This document shows positions 39,498 through 48,190 of a stretch of 64,000 nucleotides of DNA, piece by piece. A program made the position numbers and the translations under genes. Source of the DNA: Bacteroidales bacterium (GTDB taxonomy: Bacteria; Bacteroidota; Bacteroidia; Bacteroidales; M50B96); contig JAGYLP010000006.1 of assembly GCA_018401015.1 (NCBI GenBank), forward strand, positions 62,001 through 126,000, in the 5' to 3' direction. Within the stretch, counting starts at the first letter, position 1, and each line of letters opens with the position of its first letter. Below the pieces are notes generated by a model that ran no database searches, was not told where the DNA came from, and worked only from the letters and a program-made list of their open reading frames with translations.

Positions 39498-39646
39498 GCA
39501 AATCGAAAAAAAGGAAGGGGTGAATTTATCTGGCGGGAAAACCTCTTTTTTTGGCTCAAAAGATTCTTCGCTAAGCTTCTTCCCATTTTCATAAACGACT
39601 CGTTTCAGCCATTCCCTTCGGGGTATAGAATAGCCACCACCGGCAG

Positions 39647-40015
39647 TTACCCTTTGTCGTAGTGACCGGTATAGTGCAAATTCCCGTTATCGCACCAAAC
39701 ACGAGCTTCACCATCGCGCTCCCCCTCGAAAAAATAACCCTCGCTCCATTTCTGTCCATTCGAATACCAGTACACCCATTTACCATGTCGCTGGCCGTTC
39801 TGGAATCGTCCTTCTTCTTGCTTTTCGCCATTATCGTAAAAACGAACTTCCTTCACTATTTGGTCCGGGTTCCCTTTAGCATGATAAACCACTTGGGTAG
39901 GAAGCCCATTCGGGTAGGTCGAAACGATCCTTTCCTCGAGCGATTCTCCACAAGCCATCAAAAGAAGCATGCTCACAATGGCAACGAAACGAAAATTAGA
40001 AACGAATGGATTCAT
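39647..40015 (-). CDS. MORN-repeat lipoprotein (YwqK-like), probably truncated at 3' end
   Basis: A 122-residue lipoprotein with lipobox LLLMAC and three to four MORN-type repeats (YDNGEKQEEGRFQNGQRHG, YSNGQKWSEGYFFEGERDG, CDNGNLHYTGHYDKG). Continuation of a fourth repeat is readable in two other frames below 39650 (WWLFYTP, then EWLKRVVYENGKKLSEESF), so about two frameshifts have cut the C-terminus. YwqK-like proteins are often immunity or surface-associated; the role here is unknown. It starts 6 bases after gldA on the same strand. Confidence 0.7.
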   Translation of the reverse strand: MNPFVSNFRFVAIVSMLLLMACGESLEERIVSTYPNGLPTQVVYHAKGNPDQIVKEVRFYDNGEKQEEGRFQNGQRHGKWVYWYSNGQKWSEGYFFEGERDGEARVWCDNGNLHYTGHYDKG

Positions 40016-40021
40016 AATCAG

Positions 40022-40933
40022 TTAACGAGTAAGTTCTTGAAAAGCATGTTCGAGCGTTTGTTTCATTTTCTGCATCGAAAGCACTTGCAATTGATGCTTC
40101 ACCGCAAAATCGAATAGTAGCGGACGAATATCTTTATCGCGACTTGCTTCAACAAGCCATTGCTCATCGGTAAGCTTTTGAATATTTTTTACCCCCGAAA
40201 TCGTCCGGAGTAAATTTCCGGCAACAGCAGCATTGAATTCGATTTGAATAACCTCTGTCCCTTTATCCGACTCCGAGCGCAAGGCTTCAGCTGTGTTATC
40301 GGCTACCAATTTACCTTGTTTAATAATCAGCACGCGGTCGCAAATAGCTTCCACTTCTTGCATGATGTGCGACGACAAGAGAATGGTTTTATCTTTTCCG
40401 AGCGACAAGATTAAATTCCGAATATCGACAATTTGGTTTGGGTCGAAGCCGGAGGTCGGTTCATCGAGAATAAGTACCTGAGGATCGTGAATAATGGCTT
40501 GAGCCAAACCAACCCGCTGTTTATAACCCTTCGAGAGTTGAGCAATTTTTTTATGAATTTCCGGGACTAAACCAACCTGCTCAATAACCTTCGCAACTCG
40601 TTCCTTTCGAGGGCCGGCGGCCGGATAGAGTTTCGAAACGAAGAGCAGGTATTCTTCGATATACATTTCCTGATACAAGGGATTACTTTCAGGCAAATAG
40701 CCGAGCTGAACTTTAACTGCATGTTCATGCTCCGTTACATCGAGCCCGTTTACGAGCACTTGTCCTTCGGAAGGAGGCAGGTAACCGGTTATAATTTTCA
40801 TCATGGTCGATTTGCCGGCTCCATTCGGACCCAGAAAACCCACAATTTCACCCGGTTTGATTTCGAATGAAACATCGTCGAGCGCTTTTTGCGTCCCGTA
40901 GTATTTACTAATGTGTTGAACTAGAATCGACAT
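40022..40933 (-). CDS. gldA: Gliding-motility ABC transporter ATPase GldA
   Basis: A 303-residue ATP-binding subunit. Walker A GPNGAGKST, the Q loop, signature LSKGYKQRVGLAQA, Walker B LILDEPTSGFDP and the switch histidine in LLSSHIMQEVEAICD are all present, with the GldA-type C-terminal extension (about 220-303). In Flavobacterium GldA works with membrane subunits GldF and GldG, which are not in the window. It is in a reverse-strand run ribE-gldA-MORN lipoprotein. Confidence 0.88.
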   Translation of the reverse strand: MSILVQHISKYYGTQKALDDVSFEIKPGEIVGFLGPNGAGKSTMMKIITGYLPPSEGQVLVNGLDVTEHEHAVKVQLGYLPESNPLYQEMYIEEYLLFVSKLYPAAGPRKERVAKVIEQVGLVPEIHKKIAQLSKGYKQRVGLAQAIIHDPQVLILDEPTSGFDPNQIVDIRNLILSLGKDKTILLSSHIMQEVEAICDRVLIIKQGKLVADNTAEALRSESDKGTEVIQIEFNAAVAGNLLRTISGVKNIQKLTDEQWLVEASRDKDIRPLLFDFAVKHQLQVLSMQKMKQTLEHAFQELTR

Positions 40934-40951
40934 AGGCCTGAGAAAAACCGA

Positions 40952-41554
40952 TTAAGCTTTACCTAATTGTTGCTTCACAATTTTCGCAATGTATTTTCCA
41001 AGAATATCGAATTCAATATTGACAACCGTTCCTGGTTTAATTTGGTGAAAGTTAGTCATTTCGTAGGTAAATGGGATAATCGCCACCTGGAAAGAATGAT
41101 CTTTCGAGTTAACCACCGTTAAGCTTACTCCATTAACCGAAACCGAACCTTTCTCCACCGTGAAATAATCGTCCTTACTGGGGTCGTATTCAAAAGTGAA
41201 ATACCAGCTACCGTCGGCTTCTTCAACCTTTGTGCAAACGGCTGTTTGATCCACATGCCCCTGAACCATGTGTCCATCCAGACGTCCATCGAGTTTGGTG
41301 CTACGTTCCAGGTTCACTTTCGAACCGATTTCCAGATTGCCCAGGTTTGTTTTTTCGAGCGTTTCTTTAATAGCAGTTACCGTGTATTGTTGATTGTTAA
41401 TATCGACTACGGTGAGGCAAACTCCATTGTGAGCAATGCTTTGATCAATCTTTAATTCGTTCACAAAACTGCACTCCATGGTAATGTGTAAGTTTTCTTT
41501 ATCCTTCTCAAGTTTAACCACTTTCGCAGCTTCTTCCACGATTCCTGAAAACAT
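40952..41554 (-). CDS. ribE: Riboflavin synthase, alpha chain
   Basis: A 200-residue enzyme that dismutates two 6,7-dimethyl-8-ribityllumazines to riboflavin. The start MFSGIVEEAAKVVKLE and two tandem lumazine-binding repeats (NGVCLTVVDI and NGVSLTVVNS; MVQGHVD) are clear. A near-consensus -7 box, TACCTTCG, is on the reverse strand around 41588-41595. gldA follows after 18 bases. ribF is at 55.5 kb. Confidence 0.95.
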   Translation of the reverse strand: MFSGIVEEAAKVVKLEKDKENLHITMECSFVNELKIDQSIAHNGVCLTVVDINNQQYTVTAIKETLEKTNLGNLEIGSKVNLERSTKLDGRLDGHMVQGHVDQTAVCTKVEEADGSWYFTFEYDPSKDDYFTVEKGSVSVNGVSLTVVNSKDHSFQVAIIPFTYEMTNFHQIKPGTVVNIEFDILGKYIAKIVKQQLGKA

Positions 41555-41607
41555 AATATTGGCTTTAAATTGTGAGTAATTGCTTGCGAAGGTACAAGAA
41601 AATTGAA

Positions 41608-41615
41608 TATATTTG
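41608..41615 (+). promoter_or_regulatory. -7 box of tRNA-Leu
   Basis: TATATTTG, exact consensus match, 10 bases before the mature tRNA 5' end. Confidence 0.6.
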
Positions 41616-41625
41616 CAGCGATTTT

Positions 41626-41707
41626 GCGGATATGGCGTAATTGGTAGCCGCGCTAGACTTAGGATCTAGTGCCGAAAGGCGTGGGGGTTCGAGTCCCTTT
41701 ATCCGCA
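41626..41707 (+). tRNA. tRNA-Leu (anticodon TAG)
   Basis: An 82-base cloverleaf. The acceptor stem GCGGATA/TATCCGC closes with discriminator A; CCA is not encoded. The anticodon stem CTAGA/TCTAG encloses the loop CTTAGGA with anticodon TAG. A long variable arm (TGCCGAAAGGCGT region) and a T arm with GTTCGAGTC are as expected for leucine. Confidence 0.95.
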
Positions 41708-41712
41708 CAAAC

Positions 41713-41761
41713 AAACCGCTAAACCACTCCAAATTAAATGCGGAGATTTGGCGGTTTTTTT
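41713..41761 (+). terminator. Terminator after tRNA-Leu
   Basis: AAACCGC at 41713-41719 pairs with GCGGTTT ending 41757, extended by several inner pairs, followed by a run of T. It overlaps the region upstream of the trigger factor ATG. Confidence 0.7.
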
Positions 41762-41782
41762 AATCATTTAATTTCAAGAAGC

Positions 41783-43144
41783 ATGGAAATTCGTTCAGAG
41801 AAACTCGAAGGCCTTAACGGTCGGATTAGCATCAAGTTAGGCAAAGCCGACTACCAGGAAAAAGTCGATAATGCCTTAAAGGATATCCGCAAAAAAGTGG
41901 ATATGAAAGGTTTTAGAAAAGGAATGGTTCCGATGGGGCTCATTCAAAAAATGTATAAAACCAGCACCTTGGTCGATGAAATCAACAAAATCATCAGCAA
42001 CTCCTTGTTCGAACACATTTATGCCGAGAAATTAAATATCCTGGGAGAGCCGCTTGCCAGCGAAACGCAAAACCCGATCGATTGGGAAACGCAGGAAGAA
42101 TTCGAATTCCACTTCGATATCGGATTCGCTCCCGATATTGAGTTTAACTTCCCCGAAAACGCCAAGTATCCCTACTATAAAATTACGCCCAGCGAAGAAA
42201 CGCTTCAAGCTCGCCTCGATAATTACCTCGCCAACTATGGTCAGGTAGAAACGCAAGACGAAGTAGATGCCGATTCGCTCATCAAGGCCGATATGGAAGA
42301 AATCATTGCCGAAGGAAGCGATAAAACGCCTTTTGTAGCTCCCGGTAAAACTTTCTTGTTCAGCAAGGTAGCCGACGAAGCAGTGCAACAGGAATTACTC
42401 GGGAAAAAAGAAGGCGACCAGGTAACTTTATCCTTGAGCAAGTCCTTTACGAACAAAACGGACCTCGCTTCGATGCTTGGAGTTAAAGAAGCGGAACTCG
42501 AAGGTCTTGGCGACGACTTCAAACTAACTTTGATAGAAATTACCGGCTACAAAAAGGCGGCTATCAACCAGGAATTATTCGATAAAATATACGGTGAAAA
42601 CGAAGTTACTACCGAAGAAGAATTCAAAGAACGAATCAAAGCCGAGGTTCTACGCGACTTCGAGTACGATACAGAATACAAGTTCACCTTCGACCTGAAG
42701 GATAAAATTACCCAAGACCTTGCTTTCGAATTGCCCGTTGAATTCCTGAAGCGTTGGTTAGAAAAAACCGACGATAACATCAAAGCAGAAGATGTTGAGC
42801 GCGATTGGCATCTCTACGAAAAAGACCTGAGATGGCAGCTCATCAAAGACAAGATTGAACACGAACAGCACGTTGAAGTTACCGAAGAGGACATGCTCGA
42901 CATGGCGAAAAGCATCACCCTGGCGCAATTCCGCCAGTACGGTTTCGCCTCGCTGCCCGAAGAAGAACTGGTTAAATTCGCCCAGCAGGTTCTTACTAAC
43001 GAAGAGCAAAGAAAACGAATTACACAAAGTAAAAAGGACGAGAAGATTCACGCAGCGCTTAAAGCAGTTGTGCCTCTCGAAACCATCGAAATAAGCCAGG
43101 AAGATTTTACGAAAATGCTCGAAGCCGAGAACCAGGAAGCTTAA
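41783..43144 (+). CDS. tig: Trigger factor
   Basis: A 453-residue ribosome-bound chaperone. The N-terminal ribosome-binding domain (MEIRSEKLEGLNGRISIKLG, MKGFRKGMVPMGLIQKM) is clear; a weak peptidyl-prolyl isomerase domain lies at about 150-245 and a helical C-terminal domain beyond 260. I chose ATG 41783 because the longer start lies in the terminator of the tRNA gene and adds unconserved residues. The GFRxG signature reads KGFRKGMVP. Followed by a strong terminator. Confidence 0.88.
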   Translation: MEIRSEKLEGLNGRISIKLGKADYQEKVDNALKDIRKKVDMKGFRKGMVPMGLIQKMYKTSTLVDEINKIISNSLFEHIYAEKLNILGEPLASETQNPIDWETQEEFEFHFDIGFAPDIEFNFPENAKYPYYKITPSEETLQARLDNYLANYGQVETQDEVDADSLIKADMEEIIAEGSDKTPFVAPGKTFLFSKVADEAVQQELLGKKEGDQVTLSLSKSFTNKTDLASMLGVKEAELEGLGDDFKLTLIEITGYKKAAINQELFDKIYGENEVTTEEEFKERIKAEVLRDFEYDTEYKFTFDLKDKITQDLAFELPVEFLKRWLEKTDDNIKAEDVERDWHLYEKDLRWQLIKDKIEHEQHVEVTEEDMLDMAKSITLAQFRQYGFASLPEEELVKFAQQVLTNEEQRKRITQSKKDEKIHAALKAVVPLETIEISQEDFTKMLEAENQEA

Positions 43145-43172
43145 TCGAACATCCAAAAACATTCAATAAAGG

Positions 43173-43205
43173 AGAGGTTGCCCCGAAAGGCAACCTCTTT
43201 TTTTG
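43173..43205 (+). terminator. Intrinsic terminator after tig
   Basis: A perfect 10-bp stem AGAGGTTGCC/GGCAACCTCT (43173-43182, 43189-43198) with a CCGAAA loop is followed by a T run. Confidence 0.92.
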
Positions 43206-43711
43206 AATATCCACGAGAAACAAGTCGCCATCCATCATTTTCCGAACTGAATCATGCCCCAACATTCAACGGCTAAAACAACAAACGACTCCTACAATTC
43301 CCCAAAAGATATCCCCCTTATTTTTCCAAGCTCAATGACCTGTTACAGGTAGGTTAAAGAGAAGTGAACAGGTAGGATGGATGGTTCACGAGTTTTGAGG
43401 ATTACGACCAAAGCAATTACGAAAGGAAGCCAAAGAACTTGTTTTCAATGCCTAAAAATACCCTCCCCGCGAATACAAAATTCTTTTAACCCACCGGCAG
43501 AACCCTTAGTTTACAACCGAGCAGCCTAAAACCATAACTAACTTTTTTCTCCTTCATTTTTTTGGAAGTTGGGAACGAAAACCGATCCGTTTCCGTTAAT
43601 TTGTTGTGCCTTTAAACAGCCGTTTCGCACAAATCGCTATGCATTCTAAATGAACGATCAACTAACATCCGAAAAACGCACCTTTATCCGAGCTTGATAA
43701 AACTCCATACC
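43206..43711. other. Gap before the DUF4837 gene
   Basis: No gene is supported over about 500 bases. A palindrome ACCTGTTACAGGT (43338-43350) and a repeated ACAGGTAGG (43345 and 43368, 23 bases apart) might bind a regulator. Confidence 0.35.
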
Positions 43712-44734
43712 ATGAAAAATATCCTTGTATTCAGCTTAATTACCATCGGACTTTTAAGCGCCTGCGAAAACAACAACGAAGGACTCATGCCTAACATCAG
43801 CGGGAAAGCCTACGAAGTGCTCGTCATTATGGAAAACGAAACCTGGGATCAGGCTCCCGGAAAAACCATGAAAGCCTATCTGGGTGAAGATATCTACGGC
43901 CTACCTCAAAGCGAACCGCTCTTTAACCTCGTGCAAATTCCATCCAAAGCCTTTTCAAACATCTTTAAAACTCATCGAAACATCATTCGATGCACCATCA
44001 ACGACGACGAAAGAAAAAATACTATTAACATCAAAACCAATCGCTATGCGAAATCGCAAATCCTCATCGAAATAAAAGCACAAAACCACGATGCATTCGT
44101 CGAACTCCTGGAAGCAAATGCCTCCCAAGTAATCGACCGACTCAACCGGCAGGAAAACGAACGAATTATCAGAAATTATCGGAATTACGAGGCAATTGAT
44201 TTAGGTCAAAAACTACGAGAGAATCATGCGCTAAGCTTGGTGCTTCCTCGCGGTTACACCTACGACACCAACGAAGAGAATTTTGCCTGGCTAAGCCACG
44301 AAACACCCAAAACCTCGCAAGGCATCCTCATTTACTATTATCCTTATACCGACACCGCCGCTTTCGAAAAAGAAGCACTCATCCGAACACGCAATGAATT
44401 CCTGCGAAAATATGTTCCAGGGCCCATCGAAAACACCTACATGACGACCGAAAAAAACCTGCCGGTAAGCTATCGAGAGTTCCTAAAGGACGATCAATAC
44501 TTCACCGAATTGCGCGGACTATGGGCTCTCGATGGACCCGATTTCATGGGAGGGCCCTTTGTGAGCTATTCCACGGTAGATACCCATCGAAACCGGGTAA
44601 TCACCATCGAAGGATACGTTTTCGCACCTCAATCGGATAAACGCAATTACCTTCGCCAGCTCGAGGCTATCATCAGCTCGTTTCGGATAGTGCCTACCGA
44701 GGAATCCGACTCCACACAGCATTCCAACTCATGA
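43712..44734 (+). CDS. DUF4837-family lipoprotein
   Basis: A 340-residue lipoprotein of a Bacteroidota-only family of unknown function. The lipobox LLSAC is at residues 13-17. Family landmarks visible are GKAYEVLVIMENETW, ELRGLWALDGPDFMGGPFVS and APQSDKRNYLRQLEAI near the end. I chose ATG 43712 so the lipobox falls at the right place; the longer TTG start would put it too deep. It overlaps the next start by 4 bases (ATGA), implying translational coupling. Confidence 0.85.
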   Translation: MKNILVFSLITIGLLSACENNNEGLMPNISGKAYEVLVIMENETWDQAPGKTMKAYLGEDIYGLPQSEPLFNLVQIPSKAFSNIFKTHRNIIRCTINDDERKNTINIKTNRYAKSQILIEIKAQNHDAFVELLEANASQVIDRLNRQENERIIRNYRNYEAIDLGQKLRENHALSLVLPRGYTYDTNEENFAWLSHETPKTSQGILIYYYPYTDTAAFEKEALIRTRNEFLRKYVPGPIENTYMTTEKNLPVSYREFLKDDQYFTELRGLWALDGPDFMGGPFVSYSTVDTHRNRVITIEGYVFAPQSDKRNYLRQLEAIISSFRIVPTEESDSTQHSNS

Positions 44735-45138
44735 ATCAACTTCCGGACAATAGCCATTTTAAGCTCGAAAACCTGAATCGGGAGCAAGAACTGGAAAAAT
44801 TCCTCCTCGAAGAACAATTCGTTCGTGAAACCGCCCAACAAATCATAAAAGACTTTGCCGAATTTGATCTGGAAATCCAATTCAGCGGAGATACGCAAAA
44901 TGCCTATCCCGAATTATTCCAGCAAATGGAACAAGCTATTCGGTATATTCTCGACCACAATTTCCCCAAACTCCTCAATCTGCTTTATCGAATTGATATC
45001 GGCGAAAAAGAAATCCTAAAACGAGGCGACCTGCATCCCGATGCTTCGCAATCGGAACTAATCACGGATGTAATCATACGCCGAGAACTCAAAAAAGTAC
45101 TCATGCGCTATTACTTCAAGCACTTCTCTAAAGACTAA
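44731..45138 (+). CDS. Conserved small protein of unknown function
   Basis: A 135-residue soluble, helix-rich protein with no signal peptide or membrane segment. It overlaps the DUF4837 gene by 4 bases and is thus probably translated with it. Residues 90-125 (YRIDIGEKEILKRGDL, then VIIRRELKKVLMRYYFKHFS) look like the most conserved part. No family or function is recognised. Confidence 0.7.
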   Translation: MNQLPDNSHFKLENLNREQELEKFLLEEQFVRETAQQIIKDFAEFDLEIQFSGDTQNAYPELFQQMEQAIRYILDHNFPKLLNLLYRIDIGEKEILKRGDLHPDASQSELITDVIIRRELKKVLMRYYFKHFSKD

Positions 45139-45227
45139 TTAGCAGCCAAATACACAAATCCGATCCACTTTATTTTATCGAAAAAATGCTTCGGAACATC
45201 CGGTCGTCATTTCCTCTTTTTCTTTTC

Positions 45228-45235
45228 TACATTTG
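45228..45235 (+). promoter_or_regulatory. -7 box for kbl
   Basis: TACATTTG, exact match 27 bases before ATG 45263; it overlaps a longer TTG start and argues against it. Confidence 0.6.
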
Positions 45236-45262
45236 TTGCAAATAACCTTAAAACACACGTTT

Positions 45263-46465
45263 ATGTACGGAAAATTTCAAGCTTTCCTCCAAGAGGAACT
45301 ACAAAAGATTCAAGACGATGGTTTATATAAAGAAGAGCGAATCATTACTTCCCCCCAGGGAGTCGAAATCGAAACCAATCAAGGACTCGAAGTATTAAAT
45401 TTCTGCGCCAACAATTATCTGGGTTTATCCTCTCATCCGCGTATCATGGAAGCCGGGAAAGCAAACATCGACCGATACGGTTATGGCATGTCGTCGGTGC
45501 GGTTTATTTGCGGAACGCAGGAAGTGCATAAAATGCTGGAAGCTAAAATGTCGGAATTCCTGGGAACCGAAGACACTATTTTGTTCTCGTCGGCCTTCGA
45601 TGCGAACGGAGGCGTTTTTGAACCGCTACTGGGTCCCGATTCAGCTATCATCTCCGACGAACTGAATCATGCATCCATCATCGATGGAGTGCGCCTTTGC
45701 AAAGCCGGACGATTCCGCTACAAAAACAACGACATGGCCGATCTGGAAGCAAAACTCAAGGAAGCGAAAGATTATCGCTTCAAGCTCATCGTGAGCGATG
45801 GTGTTTTCTCCATGGACGGAATCATTGCTCAAGTAGATAAAATTTGCGACCTGGCCGACCAATACGATGCGATGGTAATGATCGACGATTCGCACGCTAC
45901 CGGATTTGTAGGAAAAACCGGTCGCGGAAGCCACGAATATCGCAATGCGATGGGACGTGTCGATATCATCACCACCACTTTTGGAAAAGCATTAGGGGGA
46001 GCTTCGGGAGGTTGTGTTTCCGGTCACCGCGAAATAATCGATCTCTTGCGTCAGCGTGCCCGTCCCTACTTGTTTTCAAATTCGCTTGTTCCGGCAATTG
46101 CCGGTGGAACCCTCGCAGCTATTGAACTCCTGCAGGAGAGTACCGAACTGCGCGATCGCGTAGAACACAACACACGCCTTTTCCGCGAAGGAATGCTGGC
46201 CGCCGGCTTTAACCTCGGTGTTGGCGATCATGCTATTTGTCCGGTAATGCTTGGTCACATGCCCAACGATGCCAAATTATCGCAGGACTTTGCCAACGAA
46301 TTACTACAAGAAGGAATTTACGTCATTGGATTCTACTATCCGGTTGTCCCAATGGGTAAAAGCCGTATACGCGTACAAATCAGCGCAGCACATACCGAAG
46401 AACACATTCATTTTGCCATCGAAAAATTCACCAAAGTGGGACGTAAACTTGGCGTAGTAAAATAA
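45263..46465 (+). CDS. kbl: Glycine C-acetyltransferase (2-amino-3-ketobutyrate CoA ligase)
   Basis: A 400-residue PLP enzyme joining the second step of threonine breakdown, glycine plus acetyl-CoA. The PLP-binding lysine is in TTFGKALGGASGG, with DDSHATGFVGKTGRG and SNSLVPAIAG further characteristic of the alpha-oxoamine synthase family. Length and the NFCANNYLGLSSHP start favour Kbl over 8-amino-7-oxononanoate synthase or serine palmitoyltransferase. threonine dehydrogenase (tdh) is not next to it. A terminator follows. Confidence 0.9.
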   Translation: MYGKFQAFLQEELQKIQDDGLYKEERIITSPQGVEIETNQGLEVLNFCANNYLGLSSHPRIMEAGKANIDRYGYGMSSVRFICGTQEVHKMLEAKMSEFLGTEDTILFSSAFDANGGVFEPLLGPDSAIISDELNHASIIDGVRLCKAGRFRYKNNDMADLEAKLKEAKDYRFKLIVSDGVFSMDGIIAQVDKICDLADQYDAMVMIDDSHATGFVGKTGRGSHEYRNAMGRVDIITTTFGKALGGASGGCVSGHREIIDLLRQRARPYLFSNSLVPAIAGGTLAAIELLQESTELRDRVEHNTRLFREGMLAAGFNLGVGDHAICPVMLGHMPNDAKLSQDFANELLQEGIYVIGFYYPVVPMGKSRIRVQISAAHTEEHIHFAIEKFTKVGRKLGVVK

Positions 46466-46502
46466 ATCGGGTCTTCTGCTGCGGTTGAGGATTTAAAAAT
46501 GG

Positions 46503-46548
46503 GGTTGAGCTAAACCACACATTAAGTGGAAAGCTCAACCTTTTTTTT
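46503..46548 (+). terminator. Intrinsic terminator after kbl
   Basis: GGTTGAGCT (46503-46511) pairs with AGCTCAACC (46532-46540), with an inner CCAC/GTGG pair, followed by eight T. Confidence 0.88.
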
Positions 46549-46713
46549 GGTGGTTAAACACAAGAAATGATTCTGTTGATTCAAGACTTCCGCTGCGCTT
46601 CAGAATTCAAGAGTCAAAATAGCCATGAAGCAATCGATTCAGTTTTGGAAGTAGCTGGGAAAAGTACAATGGACGCGATTGCATGCTATATAATCGGTGA
46701 TGAAGGATTGTTG

Positions 46714-47931
46714 TTAGCTCAGCGGCTTTAGGAAACTTACCGCCCGTTCGAAAACACCATGCAGAAAGGCGATGGTCATGCCATAATTGGAGACCGGGAT
46801 GCCCGCTGCTATCGCTTCGCGGATGCGATTTCGAACTTGCTTTTGAGTGAGCACACAACCCCCACATTGGATAACCATAGCATAGTCGGTTAGTGCCCTT
46901 GGGAACGCATCCAGGCCCGATACCACATCGAAGCTTAATTCCAAACTACTGTAGGTGCGCAACCAACCCGGAATTTTGTATCGGCCAATATCATCGCAGG
47001 TTACATGATGAGTGCAGGATTCCAGAATGAGAATCCGATCACCCTCTTTCAACCGACTCAAGTGACGCGTTCCTTCCACATAAGCTTCAAAGTAGCCTTT
47101 TAATCGTGCGAGCACGATACTGAAGCTGGTTAACGGGATATCCGCAGGAACCAACTCATTGGCCTGCTTAAAAATCTGACTATCGGTTATTGCTAAAGCC
47201 GGTTTGCGAATTTGATTCTTTAAATAGGCCGCAACCTGCGATTCCTTCAACACAATAGCTACTCCATCGTGGTCGAGCACATCGCGAATCAACTGAACCT
47301 GAGGTAAAATCATGCGCCCTTCTGGAGCTTCTGTATCGATAGGGGTTATAAGCAAAATCCAATCGTCGGCTTGCATTAAATCGCCAATGATGCCAGGTTG
47401 CTTGTACGAACGTTCGGGAATAGCTTTTCGGATGGCTTCCACCAATTGATTCAACGCTTGAGGCTTCATAGCTGAAAACTCGATGCATGCTACTCCCAGC
47501 TTCTGCGAAATTTTTTCCAGGAAACCTGCCCGAGGAGGGAGCAAATCCGATTTGTTATAAACAATCAGAAAAGGAATCTCCAATCGTTTAAACTCCTCGA
47601 TCCATTCTTCTTCCTCCCTATCCCAGCGATTTTCGGCTATCAGCAAGATGGCTAAATCAATCTGATGAAGCGATTGACGGGTTTTTGCAACCCGCTTCTC
47701 TCCCAGCATCCCTTTGTCGTCCATTCCGGCTGTATCGATGAATACTACCGGGCCAAAATCCTGCAGTTCAAGCGATTTCTTAACCGGATCGGTGGTGGTT
47801 CCGGCCTCCGGCGAAACAATGGCTATTTCTTGCCCGGCTATTACATTAATGAGACTGCTTTTGCCATAATTCCGACGACCGTAAAGGCCAATATGCGGCT
47901 TTAAATCTTTTCCTTTTTTCATAACATTCAT
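46714..47931 (-). CDS. hydF: [FeFe]-hydrogenase H-cluster maturation GTPase HydF
   Basis: A 405-residue scaffold that carries the diiron precursor to the hydrogenase. The GTPase domain has P-loop GRRNYGKSSLIN, switch region AGTTTDP and DTAGMDD; the C-terminal iron-sulfur domain has the ligands CTHHVTC and QCGGC. Full length. It stands alone here: hydE, hydG and the hydrogenase gene are not in the window. Its presence indicates hydrogen metabolism and an anaerobic lifestyle. Confidence 0.9.
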   Translation of the reverse strand: MNVMKKGKDLKPHIGLYGRRNYGKSSLINVIAGQEIAIVSPEAGTTTDPVKKSLELQDFGPVVFIDTAGMDDKGMLGEKRVAKTRQSLHQIDLAILLIAENRWDREEEEWIEEFKRLEIPFLIVYNKSDLLPPRAGFLEKISQKLGVACIEFSAMKPQALNQLVEAIRKAIPERSYKQPGIIGDLMQADDWILLITPIDTEAPEGRMILPQVQLIRDVLDHDGVAIVLKESQVAAYLKNQIRKPALAITDSQIFKQANELVPADIPLTSFSIVLARLKGYFEAYVEGTRHLSRLKEGDRILILESCTHHVTCDDIGRYKIPGWLRTYSSLELSFDVVSGLDAFPRALTDYAMVIQCGGCVLTQKQVRNRIREAIAAGIPVSNYGMTIAFLHGVFERAVSFLKPLS

Positions 47932-48049
47932 TCATTTCAATCGGTTGGCAATGGAAAACCTTCCATTATCTCCTAAAAAAAGTGCTTCGAATAAACACTT
48001 TCTTACCCGAGAATAGTTCCCTAAAATGATATTTTCCTTTCAAAAAAAG

Positions 48050-48065
48050 GCTGATACTTATCAGC
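48050..48065. promoter_or_regulatory. Palindromic operator-like site upstream of the giant secreted protein
   Basis: GCTGATA and TATCAGC separated by 2 bases form a 16-base inverted repeat about 125 bases before ATG 48191, divergent from hydF. Confidence 0.3.
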
Positions 48066-48190
48066 TCAGAGTACTTAGGAAAAGTAAGAAAAAGTTAATC
48101 TATAACGATTGATTTTTATTAACTTGTACCGTTTTTTTACGATTTCAAAGAAGGAAGAAATATCAATTTATTTAACCAAAATTCTATTGT

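Noticed and set aside
39589-39831. 80-codon reverse frame overlapping the MORN lipoprotein
   Set aside because: Most of it is an alternative-frame shadow; only its last third matches the broken C-terminus of the lipoprotein, so it is not a separate gene.
41738-41782. Longer N-terminus for trigger factor
   Set aside because: It would begin inside the tRNA terminator and add 15 unconserved residues.
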